A DNA stretch of 64,000 bases. Source: an uncultured Clostridia bacterium. GTDB lineage: Bacteria > Bacillota > Clostridia > Lachnospirales > Anaerotignaceae. Positions 22,569 through 30,790 of the stretch are shown piece after piece. The DNA lies in assembly GCA_910583755.1 (NCBI GenBank), contig CAJTZO010000002.1, forward strand, positions 1 to 64,000, written 5' to 3'. Each line of letters opens with the position of its first letter. Positions within the stretch are counted from its first letter, which is position 1. Position numbers and translations under genes: made by a program. The notes below the pieces were generated by a model. The model had not been told where the DNA came from and did no database searches. It saw only the letters and a list, made by a program, of their open reading frames with translations.

Positions 22569-24386
22569 TTGTTTATTAAGGCAAAGGAAGAAGAAAATGA
22601 GAAAAAAGTCAATGCAAAGGGAACAACCAAGTACCAAATATTGAGGGGATATTTAATTATTACTTCAATTACTGTGTTAGTTGTTGCAGTATTATTTTTA
22701 TTTCAATCTATGATATACGGCAGATATAAAGTTGTTTCGGAAAGTTCAAGACAAGAAACAGTAGCAAAGGATATGTTATCTTCTCATTATAGTTGGATAC
22801 TACAACTGATGGATAGTATGCATACTGGTAACAGCTTTGAAGGTAATTTGAATCCAGAAACTTGTTCTTTTGGAACATGGCTTACAGAAAATGAGCACAA
22901 TATTACAGATACAGAAATTTTAAGCAGAATTAAATCAATTAAAAGTGTTCACTCTGAAGTACATAATTTTGCGAGTGATGTTAATCAATTAAATGAAGAA
23001 CAAAGAGACGAAAAATATGATGAATTTATAAGTGTTTATGAACCAAAGATAAATACATTGATTGAAAATTTAACTGCCCTTGCACAAAGATATACACAGA
23101 TAGCAGAAGAAGCAGATGCAGATTTGAATACTTTATTAATGATTTCTATTATTTGTATTATATTACTTACATTGATTGCGATTGTTGTAAGTATAGCACT
23201 AGCAAATAAAACTTCTACCAAAATATCAGCACCAATGGCTTCTATTGCAGCATGGTCAAAAGAACTATCAGAAGGTGCAGACACCTTGGACTTTAATTTT
23301 GATTATGGAGATATTGACCCAAACAATGAAATTGCAATTATGATTGACTCATTTAAACAACTTGCAAATAGTATCCAAGAAAATGTAAGAGTTGTAAAAC
23401 GTGTTGCAGATGGAGACATGACAGTGTTTGTAGACATTCGTTCTAGTAAAGATACCTTAGGTAAAAACTTATATCGTATGGTACAAAGTAATGATGTGCT
23501 TTTTTCAGAAATCTTAAGAGTAGCACATAAAGTAGCAGAAGGTTCTACTTATATTGCAAATGTTAGCCATGATTTAGCAGATAGTGCACATGTGCAGGCG
23601 CAAACAGTAAATGACTTATCTTCCTCCATTGATGATGCGGCAAATTTGATAACTAAAAGTTCAGAACATATGGCAGAAGCAGCTTCTATTTCCAATGTTA
23701 TCAGAACAAATGCACAGGAAAGTAACGAAAAAATGAATGTATTGGCACAGTCTGTAGAAGAAATGAAAACAGCATCACAAAAAGTTTCTCAAGTTATTAA
23801 AAATATTGATGATATTGCTTTCCAAACAAACATATTAGCATTGAATGCTTCTGTAGAGGCGGCAAGAGCAGGAGAATCTGGAAAAGGTTTTGCAGTTGTT
23901 GCAAATGAAGTACGTGAACTTGCTTTAAAAAGTACAGATGCAGCAGAAAAAAGTAAGGCTTTGATTGAAAATACAATTAATAAGGCAGTTATGGGAAGTA
24001 AGATTTCTGTAGAAGCTTTAAAAATGTTTGAAATTATTGTAGATGAAATCAATAATATTACTTCTATTATACAAGAAGAATCTTCTTCTTCTATGTCACA
24101 GTTAAATTGCTTGGAAGAAATTAGAACAAATATTGCTAGTATTATGCGAGAAACAGCAAACAATGTTGATATTAGTAAAAATTCTGCTCATTCTAGTAAA
24201 GAAATGCAAAAAAATGCAGACATGTTGAAAAATGAAATGCATAAATTTAATTTGAGACAACGTCAACCGGGTAGAGCTTATATTCCACCAGAAAAAGCAA
24301 GCGACCCAGACTTTATTAGAGTGGCAAATGAAAATTATAAACATGCACAAGAAACGGGTCAATATAATTATGACTATGAGGACTAA
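22569..24386 (+). CDS. Methyl-accepting chemotaxis protein with CZB-like sensor region
   Basis: 605 aa with TTG start at 22569; GGGGGAG lies 6 nt upstream (an upstream in-frame TTG at 22554 overlaps that site). One membrane segment (about 27-50), an external region of about 150 residues, a second segment (about 187-210), HAMP, and the cytoplasmic signalling hairpin tip FQTNILALNASVEAARAGESGKGFAVVANEVREL. The external region has HYSWILQLMDS, ETCSFGTWL and SVHSEVHNF, the His/Cys/His/His pattern of a chemoreceptor zinc-binding (CZB) domain, here placed outside rather than at the C-terminus. The C-terminus lacks a CheR-binding pentapeptide. Ligand may be zinc or a zinc-sensitive oxidant; inferred. 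Confidence 0.88.
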   Translation: MFIKAKEEENEKKVNAKGTTKYQILRGYLIITSITVLVVAVLFLFQSMIYGRYKVVSESSRQETVAKDMLSSHYSWILQLMDSMHTGNSFEGNLNPETCSFGTWLTENEHNITDTEILSRIKSIKSVHSEVHNFASDVNQLNEEQRDEKYDEFISVYEPKINTLIENLTALAQRYTQIAEEADADLNTLLMISIICIILLTLIAIVVSIALANKTSTKISAPMASIAAWSKELSEGADTLDFNFDYGDIDPNNEIAIMIDSFKQLANSIQENVRVVKRVADGDMTVFVDIRSSKDTLGKNLYRMVQSNDVLFSEILRVAHKVAEGSTYIANVSHDLADSAHVQAQTVNDLSSSIDDAANLITKSSEHMAEAASISNVIRTNAQESNEKMNVLAQSVEEMKTASQKVSQVIKNIDDIAFQTNILALNASVEAARAGESGKGFAVVANEVRELALKSTDAAEKSKALIENTINKAVMGSKISVEALKMFEIIVDEINNITSIIQEESSSSMSQLNCLEEIRTNIASIMRETANNVDISKNSAHSSKEMQKNADMLKNEMHKFNLRQRQPGRAYIPPEKASDPDFIRVANENYKHAQETGQYNYDYED

Positions 24387-24411
24387 AAGAGAGCTTTGCT
24401 CTCTTTTTTGT
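24386..24411 (+). terminator. Terminator after the first chemoreceptor gene
   Basis: AAAGAGAGC ttt GCTCTCTTT stem and T-run directly after the stop codon. Confidence 0.85.
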
Positions 24412-24557
24412 TTTTTAAAAGAAAGTAGTAAAGAAAAGTTTATTTGATAAAAAAAGAGGTGTTTACTTAGGAAAAATGAAATGATTTTTATAGATTTTTA
24501 TTCTTGTAATTTTATATAAATTTTATATAATATAATATATAATTGTTTCTAATTATT

Positions 24558-24774
24558 TCAGCTTGTCAAAAAATCTTGAGAGCTAGCTCTCAAACGTTTA
24601 CTTCTTTCTTGAAAGAAGCAAAGAATTTTAATGCGAAACTAGCATTTCGCTAAAAAGATTGATTTTATAAGGAAAAACGTTAGTTTTTCCATGAAAATTT
24701 TTTGTCCAACTTTTTTAAAAAAAGTTGGTGGATGTGGGTGAAACCCACAAAAAAAGACTTTATTGACAGACTGA
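24558..24774 (-). repeat. Dispersed stem-loop element, full copy (reverse), with ~20-bp flanking direct repeats
   Basis: 217 bp from TCAGCTTGTCAA (24558-24569) to TTGACAGACTGA (24763-24774). Carries the CTTGAGAGCTAGCTCTCAA palindrome, the GAAACTAGC / GTTAG arms, the AACTTTTTTAAAAAAAGTT palindrome and GACTTTATTGACAG. Flanks: TATAATTGTTTCTAATTATT (24538-24557) and TATAATTATTCTAATTATT (24775-24793), alike apart from one indel and one substitution. Confidence 0.88.
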
Positions 24775-24824
24775 TATAATTATTCTAATTATTTATTATT
24801 TTACAGAAATATGGGGGGAATAGA

Positions 24825-26465
24825 ATGAGTCATTTCCAAAAAGGAGAAAAAAAACCACAGAGGATTGGTTACAAAGCTGGAATCATTGTAGCATGGATGT
24901 TAGTAATTGACATAGTGGTGGTTGTTGGATTATGTATTTTTATGTTTCGAAGTTTGGCGATGGAACTACTAAAAAATGAATGTATTAGTGGAACTAATAT
25001 GTTAGCTTACTATTTGGAAAAATTTCCAGAGTCCGATGACCAAACGAAATTATTAGATGAATTGAAAGAACAAACAGGTTATGAATTTACCATTTTTGAA
25101 GGGGATAGGAGAGCCCATACCACCATTGAACAAAATGGTAAACGTGCAACAGGAACACAATTGGCTGCAGAAATTGCAGAAGTTGTCATAGGACAAGGAA
25201 AAACCTATACAGGTATGAATGATATTGTGGGAATTCCACATGTTTGTTCTTATGTGCCTATCAAATATGCAAATGGAGAACAAGGCATTATTTTTGCAGG
25301 CATTCCAGAAACAAGAGCAACAGCACAGCTCAATATTACAGTTATGTTAGCTTGTGTTGTAGGTGGTGTGCTTGTCTTTTTAAGTCTTATGGTATTGACG
25401 GTTTCTTTGAAAAAAATGGTTTCTCATCCACTTGCAGAACTAACACAGGTAGCGAAAACAATGGAGCGTGGAGAACTAAATTTTGCAGAAGGAAAAGAAA
25501 TACACTCCAATGATGAAATTGGTATCTTGTCACATAGTTTTGAAAGCACAAGAACACATTTAAAGGAGTATATTGGAGAAATTTCTACTATATTGGAAGC
25601 AATGTCAAAAGGGGATTTGACAGTATCCACAACACAGGATTACATAGGAGATTTTGTTTCTATTAAAGAATCTTTAAATTTTATTATAGAGAACCTAAAC
25701 AGTACCATAACACAAATTGTGCAAAGTTCAGAACAAGTTTCTAGTGGTTCGGAACAAATGGCGATTGCAGCGAATGCTTTAAGTCAAGGGGCAGTGGAAC
25801 AAGCAAGTGCCATTGAAGGTTTAGAGGGAACAATTGCAGATATTTTAAATCGTGTACAAGAGACTGCTCAAAATGCAGAAATCGCTGACCAAGAAGCAAA
25901 CAAAATTGGTACGCAAATTGAAGAAAGCAATCAAAAAATGAAAGAAATGATACAAGCGATTGAGGAAATTAATCATAGCTCCAACGAAATTGGAAAAATT
26001 ATAAAAACGATTGAAGACATTGCTTTTCAAACGAATATTCTTGCGTTAAATGCTTCTGTGGAAGCAGCACGTGCTGGCGCAGCTGGGAAAGGTTTTGCTG
26101 TTGTAGCAGATGAAGTAAGAAATTTGGCTGCAAAAAGTGCAGATGCTTCAAAATCTACAACATTGTTAATAGAACGTTCTGTTTCAGCTGTAAAAAATGG
26201 CACTACGATTGCAAATCAAACAGCAGAAAAGCTTTCTTCTGTTGTTTCTGGTACCAATAATATTATCAATACAATTGGCACTATAGCAAATAATTCTCGA
26301 GAAGAAGCAGATTCTGTATCTCAAGTACAACAGCAAATTAATCAAATTTCTAGTGTAGTGCAAACAAATTCTGCTACTGCTGAAGAAAGTGCTGCTACTA
26401 GCCAACAGTTAAATGAACAGTCAAGGATTTTAAAAAAGTTAATTCGTGTGTTCCGTTTAAAATAA
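24825..26465 (+). CDS. Methyl-accepting chemotaxis protein with single-Cache sensor
   Basis: 546 aa. Membrane helix (about 18-42), an external sensor of about 125 residues resembling a single Cache domain (GYEFTIFEGDRR, TGTQL, GKTYTG, YVPIKYANGEQGIIFAG), a second helix (about 172-197), HAMP (about 195-250) and the signalling domain with tip FQTNILALNASVEAARAGAAGKGFAVVADEVRNL. No C-terminal CheR pentapeptide. GGGGGGAA ribosome site. A strong terminator follows. The promoter must lie within or just beyond the repeat element inserted upstream; I see no sigma-D box in the 50 bp between. Confidence 0.9.
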   Translation: MSHFQKGEKKPQRIGYKAGIIVAWMLVIDIVVVVGLCIFMFRSLAMELLKNECISGTNMLAYYLEKFPESDDQTKLLDELKEQTGYEFTIFEGDRRAHTTIEQNGKRATGTQLAAEIAEVVIGQGKTYTGMNDIVGIPHVCSYVPIKYANGEQGIIFAGIPETRATAQLNITVMLACVVGGVLVFLSLMVLTVSLKKMVSHPLAELTQVAKTMERGELNFAEGKEIHSNDEIGILSHSFESTRTHLKEYIGEISTILEAMSKGDLTVSTTQDYIGDFVSIKESLNFIIENLNSTITQIVQSSEQVSSGSEQMAIAANALSQGAVEQASAIEGLEGTIADILNRVQETAQNAEIADQEANKIGTQIEESNQKMKEMIQAIEEINHSSNEIGKIIKTIEDIAFQTNILALNASVEAARAGAAGKGFAVVADEVRNLAAKSADASKSTTLLIERSVSAVKNGTTIANQTAEKLSSVVSGTNNIINTIGTIANNSREEADSVSQVQQQINQISSVVQTNSATAEESAATSQQLNEQSRILKKLIRVFRLK

Positions 26466-26476
26466 AGGATGACTCT

Positions 26477-26518
26477 AAGGAAATTTTTTTAGTGATAAAA
26501 AAATTTCCTTTTTTTTAA
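26477..26518 (+). terminator. Terminator after the second chemoreceptor gene
   Basis: AAGGAAATTTTTTTA / TAAAAAAATTTCCTT stem with a GTGA loop and eight T. Confidence 0.85.
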
Positions 26519-26586
26519 ATTTTATTTTCTTTTTCTTTTGACGAGTGATATGATAGGATAAAATGGATTGGTGTGGAGATGAGGTT

Positions 26587-27696
26587 ATGATAAAAATATT
26601 TTTAGTAGAAGATGAAGTGATTATACGGCATGGCATCAGAGATACTATTAACTGGGAAGAAAATGGCTTTTTATTTGTGGGAGAAGCAGGCGATGGAGAA
26701 TATGCCTATCCTTTGATATTAAAAACAGAACCAGATATTTTAATTACAGATGTTAGGATGCCTTTTATGGATGGATTAGAATTAAGTCGACTGGTAAAAA
26801 AAGTTTTGCCAGATACAAAAATTATTATTTTGAGCGGATATAACGAATTTGATTATGCAAAAGAAGCCATTAAAATTGGAATTAGTGACTATTTGTTAAA
26901 ACCGGTTAGTTCTTCCAATTTAATTGATGCCTTAAAAAAAGTAGCTGATACGATAAAAGAAGAAAGAGAAAAAAGTAAATTGCTGGAGAGGTATTTTGTA
27001 AGTTATGAGAAATATACAGAATTTTTAGATAAGACAGATTATAGTGGTGTAGATAGAAAATTAATAGAAGATTTTTTAAAATTAGGTTCTGTAGAAGAAT
27101 GTAAAACATTTATCGAAGAATATTTTTCTGCCGTAGGCGAACATAATTATAAATCACTTTTACTAAGACAATATATGACAATGGATATTTTTTATTGTGT
27201 GCAGGAATTTCTAAAAGGGTTAAAAATCAAACAAGAAGAAATACCAGAACAAAAAAAGGATATTAAATTGATACCTAAAAGTATAAATGATGTGGAAACC
27301 ACAAAAATATATTTGGAGGAACTTTTTGTATTTGCACTAACAGCAAGGGATAATATTTCCAGTGATAGATATGGTGATTTGATAGAAGAGGCAAAAAAAT
27401 ATATTGCGCAACATTTTCAAGAAAGTGATTTTTCTCTTAATAAAATTGCAGTAGAAATTGGAATTAGTGCCAGCTATTTTAGTTCAATTTTTAAACAAAA
27501 AACAGGGCAATCTTTTGTAGAATATTTAACCAAAGCAAGAATTGAAAAAGCTTGTGAATTATTAAAATGTACTACCCTTAGAACAGCAGAAATTGGAGAA
27601 CAGGTGGGCTATCATGACCCACATTATTTTAGTGCAACTTTTAAAAAAGTAATGGGACAATCTCCAAAAGACTATAAAAATGATAGTAATAGGTGA
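26587..27696 (+). CDS. YesN-like response regulator (REC + AraC HTH)
   Basis: 369-aa DNA-binding response regulator. The receiver domain (1-120) has acidic pair EDE, phospho-acceptor Asp55 in ITDVRMPFMDG, LSGYNEF and Lys in LLKPVS. The C-terminal AraC/XylS double helix-turn-helix (about 270-365) ends with GYHDPHYFSATFKKVMGQSPKDYK. Start at 26587 (GGAG 8 nt upstream) leaves the receiver starting MIKIFLVEDE; eight codons further upstream lack a ribosome site. Directly followed by its kinase and a sugar ABC operon; such pairs usually activate the adjacent transporter genes. Confidence 0.9.
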   Translation: MIKIFLVEDEVIIRHGIRDTINWEENGFLFVGEAGDGEYAYPLILKTEPDILITDVRMPFMDGLELSRLVKKVLPDTKIIILSGYNEFDYAKEAIKIGISDYLLKPVSSSNLIDALKKVADTIKEEREKSKLLERYFVSYEKYTEFLDKTDYSGVDRKLIEDFLKLGSVEECKTFIEEYFSAVGEHNYKSLLLRQYMTMDIFYCVQEFLKGLKIKQEEIPEQKKDIKLIPKSINDVETTKIYLEELFVFALTARDNISSDRYGDLIEEAKKYIAQHFQESDFSLNKIAVEIGISASYFSSIFKQKTGQSFVEYLTKARIEKACELLKCTTLRTAEIGEQVGYHDPHYFSATFKKVMGQSPKDYKNDSNR

Positions 27697-27703
27697 GGGA
27701 AAT

Positions 27704-29212
27704 ATGACAAAAAAAACATTAACATTAAAAATGAGGTTGATACTTTTACTTTTAGTAATTGCGATTCCATTAACTTTTGTTGTATTAAGCATCTTTGGAA
27801 TGATAAGAAATTATTCGGATGCTTATAATGAGATTATGGCAAATTTGAATGTTGCCAATAATTATAATACTGTGTTTAAAGAACAGATGGAATATTCTAT
27901 GTATCGTGTTATGATAGGTTTGATTGATACAGATGAGTTTGAAATGGGAGATATTAAAGAAGGACAAACAGAATATGCAGCTACTTTAAAAAATCCTATT
28001 CATTTGGTAGAAAAAGCAAAAGCAGATTTTCGATATACGATAAAAAGAATTCCAGATAGTTATAGTGATATTAAAATCAAAGGAATTTTATCTTGTTTGG
28101 ATTCTTTGGAAACGGCTGTCAATAAAATGATGGAAAATTCAAAAGAACTAGGAACCTATGAGGAAAATAAATCTATTTGGGAAAATGATATACAAGGTCT
28201 TTGCTCTATGATACAAGATTATGTCAATGAATATATTCATTATGAAATTTTACATATGGAAGAATTGCAGAATGAGTTAGAGCAACAAATGAAACAGATT
28301 ATTAAAATATTTATTTCCTTGTTAGTTTGTATGTTAGCGATTGGTATTATACTTTCGATTAAAATTACAAAATCTGTGACAAAACCTATTGATGACATGA
28401 AAAAAACAGCAGAAAGATTAGGGCGAGGAGAACTAGAAGCAAGGGCATCTTTGGGTGGTTTAGAAGAAATTAATATTTTGTCAAGAACATTTAATAAAAT
28501 GAGTGATGAAATTGCAGCACTGATGGAAAAAACAAAACAAGAGCAACAAAATCTTCGTCTTGCAGAATTAAAATTACATCAGGAACAAATCAATCCTCAT
28601 TTTTTATATAATACATTAGATTCTATTGTGTGGATGGCAGAAGGGGGAAAAAATAAGCAGGTTGTGGAAATGACAACAGACTTAAGTGACTTTTTTAGAA
28701 CTATTTTATCCAATGGAAATGATTTTATTACCATTGAAGAAGAAGAAAGTCATATAAGGAGCTATTTAAAAATACAAAAAATAAGATATGAAGATATTCT
28801 GGATTATGAAATCTTGATTGCAAAAGAAATTAAGGAAAAAATTGTATTAAAAATGATATTGCAACCCATTATAGAAAATGCTTTGTATCATGGTATTAAA
28901 AATAAGCGTGGAGGTGGAACCATTACAGTAAAGGGATATTTGCAACAAGAAAAAATTGTTTTTGAAATAAAAGATGATGGAATTGGTATGAACAAAAAAA
29001 CTTTAGAGGAATTACGTAAAAAATTAAAGGGAGAAAGTAAAATAGAATTTAAACAAAGGGGTGGCTTTGGAATGCATAATGTAGCAAAAAGGATTTATAT
29101 GTATTATGGCACAGAATCTGAAATTTGTGTGACTTCAGAAGAAAAAAAGGGAACTTGTGTAAAAATTGTGTTAGGATGCTTTCCAGAAAGAAAACTTAAC
29201 AAGGAACTTTAA
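27704..29212 (+). CDS. YesM-like sensor histidine kinase
   Basis: 502 aa, starting 7 bp after the regulator stop with GAGGG upstream. Membrane helix (about 10-32), extracellular helical sensor region (about 35-200), second helix (about 208-228), HAMP (about 228-282), His_kinase box with the phospho-acceptor in QINPHFLYNTLDS, and HATPase with IIENALYHGIKNK, DDGIGM and GGFGMHN. The last codons AACAAGGAACTTTAA belong to an inserted repeat-element fragment, so the last 4-5 residues and stop are not ancestral. Likely senses a pentose via, or together with, the binding protein encoded next. Confidence 0.9.
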   Translation: MTKKTLTLKMRLILLLLVIAIPLTFVVLSIFGMIRNYSDAYNEIMANLNVANNYNTVFKEQMEYSMYRVMIGLIDTDEFEMGDIKEGQTEYAATLKNPIHLVEKAKADFRYTIKRIPDSYSDIKIKGILSCLDSLETAVNKMMENSKELGTYEENKSIWENDIQGLCSMIQDYVNEYIHYEILHMEELQNELEQQMKQIIKIFISLLVCMLAIGIILSIKITKSVTKPIDDMKKTAERLGRGELEARASLGGLEEINILSRTFNKMSDEIAALMEKTKQEQQNLRLAELKLHQEQINPHFLYNTLDSIVWMAEGGKNKQVVEMTTDLSDFFRTILSNGNDFITIEEEESHIRSYLKIQKIRYEDILDYEILIAKEIKEKIVLKMILQPIIENALYHGIKNKRGGGTITVKGYLQQEKIVFEIKDDGIGMNKKTLEELRKKLKGESKIEFKQRGGFGMHNVAKRIYMYYGTESEICVTSEEKKGTCVKIVLGCFPERKLNKEL

Positions 29213-29355
29213 TGCGAAACTAACGTTTCACTAAAAATATTGATTTTATAAGGAAAAACGTTAGTTTTTCCAATAAAGTTTATTGTCCAACTTTTTTTAA
29301 AAAAGTTGGTGGGTGTGGGGAAAACCTGCAAAAAAAGACTTTATTGACAGATTGA
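29201..29355 (-). repeat. Dispersed stem-loop element, copy fused to the kinase gene end
   Basis: Reverse copy lacking the CTTGAGAG palindrome end: begins AAGGAACTTTAATGCGAAAC, contains TTTCACTAAAAATATTGA, GGAAAAACGTTAG, AACTTTTTTTAAAAAAGTT and ends TTGACAGATTGA at 29355. The kinase stop codon (29210-29212) lies inside it. The remaining gap to 29610 is AT-rich promoter territory for the ABC operon; a TATAAT at 29553-29558 region has only a poor -35, as expected for an activated promoter. Confidence 0.82.
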
Positions 29356-29610
29356 ATGGAACTTTTTTAAAACATTTTTATGTTTTTTTTAGGAAAAGTG
29401 AAAGCAATAATAGGATAAATCAAAAAATATTATAACTTTTTCAAAAAATATTATAACATTTTCATAAAATGATACTTTTTTACCTTAAAATTTTATAAAA
29501 TAATCAACTTTTTTTAAAAGATGGTCTGTTTCAAAATTGCCATTCGTATATTATAATAAGGACATAAACAAAAACGGATGTAAAAATTTTTTTTAAGGGG
29601 GAAATAAAAA

Positions 29611-30651
29611 ATGAAAAAAAGAGTGTTATCTATTATTGCTATGCTGGCTATGACGGTTTCTATGGCAGCTTGTGGTTCAGGCGGTAGCGACGCACCTGCT
29701 CCAGCTCCAACAGAAGGAGAAGAAGGTACAGAAACTTCTGGTGATGCAGGAGATTTAATTACAGTTGGTTATGCACAAGTTGGTGCAGAATCTGACTGGA
29801 GAACAGCAAACACAGAATCTTTCAAATCTACCTTTACAGAAGATAAAGGCTACAAATTGATTTTTGATGACGCACAACAAAAACAAGAAAATCAAATTAA
29901 GGCAATTCGTTCTTTTATTCAGCAAGATGTTGACTACATAGTGGTTGCACCTGTTGTTGAAACAGGTTGGGAAACTGTTTTAGAAGAAGCAAAAGAAGCA
30001 GGTATTCCTGTTATCCTTTCTGACCGTATGATGCAATTATCTGATGATGAATTGTATGTTGCATGGGTTGGTGGCAACTTTGTAAAAGAAGGCGAAACTT
30101 GTGGTGAATGGTTAGCAGATTATTTGGAAGCACAAGGTCGTGGCGAAGAAGAAATTAACATTGTAACAATTCAGGGTACCATTGGTGCATCTGCACAGGT
30201 TGGACGTACAGAAGGCTTTGGCAATATTTTAGCACAACATGACAACTGGAACATGCTTGATATGCAGTCTGGTGAATTTACACAGGCAAAAGGTCAAGAA
30301 GTTATGGAATCTTTCTTAAAGAGCTATGATGATATTGATGTAGTTATTTGTGAAAATGATAATGAAGCATTTGGCGCTATTGATGCTATCAAAGCAGCAG
30401 GAAAAACTTGTGGTCCTAATGGTGACATTATTGTAATTGGTTTTGACTCTGTAAAAGCAGCGTTTGAATCTATGATAGCTGGTGATTTGAATGCAACTTT
30501 TGAATGTAACCCACTTCATGGTCCTCGTGTAGATGAAATTATTAAAAAATTAGAAGCAGGAGAATCTGTTGAAAAAATTCAATATGTAGATGAAGCATAT
30601 TTTGATACAAGCATGGATTTAGAAACAATTTTACCAGAAAGAGCATACTAA
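29611..30651 (+). CDS. Sugar ABC transporter substrate-binding lipoprotein, YtfQ-like
   Basis: 346 aa. Lipoprotein signal with lipobox SMAAC (Cys21), Gly/Ser/Pro/Glu-rich spacer, then a periplasmic-binding-protein-like domain (about 50-346). Motifs close to YtfQ are GYAQVGAESDWRTANTESF, DAQQKQENQIKAIRSFIQQDVDYI, APVVETGWETVL and GFDSVKAAFESM. YtfQ binds galactofuranose and related furanoses; next to araA/araD the ligand here is more likely L-arabinose (arabinofuranose), which is inference. First gene of the transport operon, separated from the ATPase by a strong hairpin. Confidence 0.9.
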   Translation: MKKRVLSIIAMLAMTVSMAACGSGGSDAPAPAPTEGEEGTETSGDAGDLITVGYAQVGAESDWRTANTESFKSTFTEDKGYKLIFDDAQQKQENQIKAIRSFIQQDVDYIVVAPVVETGWETVLEEAKEAGIPVILSDRMMQLSDDELYVAWVGGNFVKEGETCGEWLADYLEAQGRGEEEINIVTIQGTIGASAQVGRTEGFGNILAQHDNWNMLDMQSGEFTQAKGQEVMESFLKSYDDIDVVICENDNEAFGAIDAIKAAGKTCGPNGDIIVIGFDSVKAAFESMIAGDLNATFECNPLHGPRVDEIIKKLEAGESVEKIQYVDEAYFDTSMDLETILPERAY

Positions 30652-30684
30652 TTCATTAGCAGCCCAGTATTAATTTTGACAAAG

Positions 30685-30735
30685 AAGAAAGTGTGGGGTC
30701 GGAGTGTGGCTCCTACTCTACACTTTCTTTTTGTT
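30685..30735 (+). terminator. Intercistronic stem-loop between binding protein and ATPase genes
   Basis: AAGAAAGTGT...ACACTTTCTT outer stem with an inner GGAG/CTCC helix, followed by TTTTTG. Such hairpins after binding-protein genes commonly act as partial terminators or RNA-stabilising ends that keep the binding protein in excess over membrane subunits. Confidence 0.7.
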
Positions 30736-30790
30736 TACCAAAAAGTAAGCAAAAAAATGGGAAAAAAGGCAGAAAAAGGGGTTGAATTTT

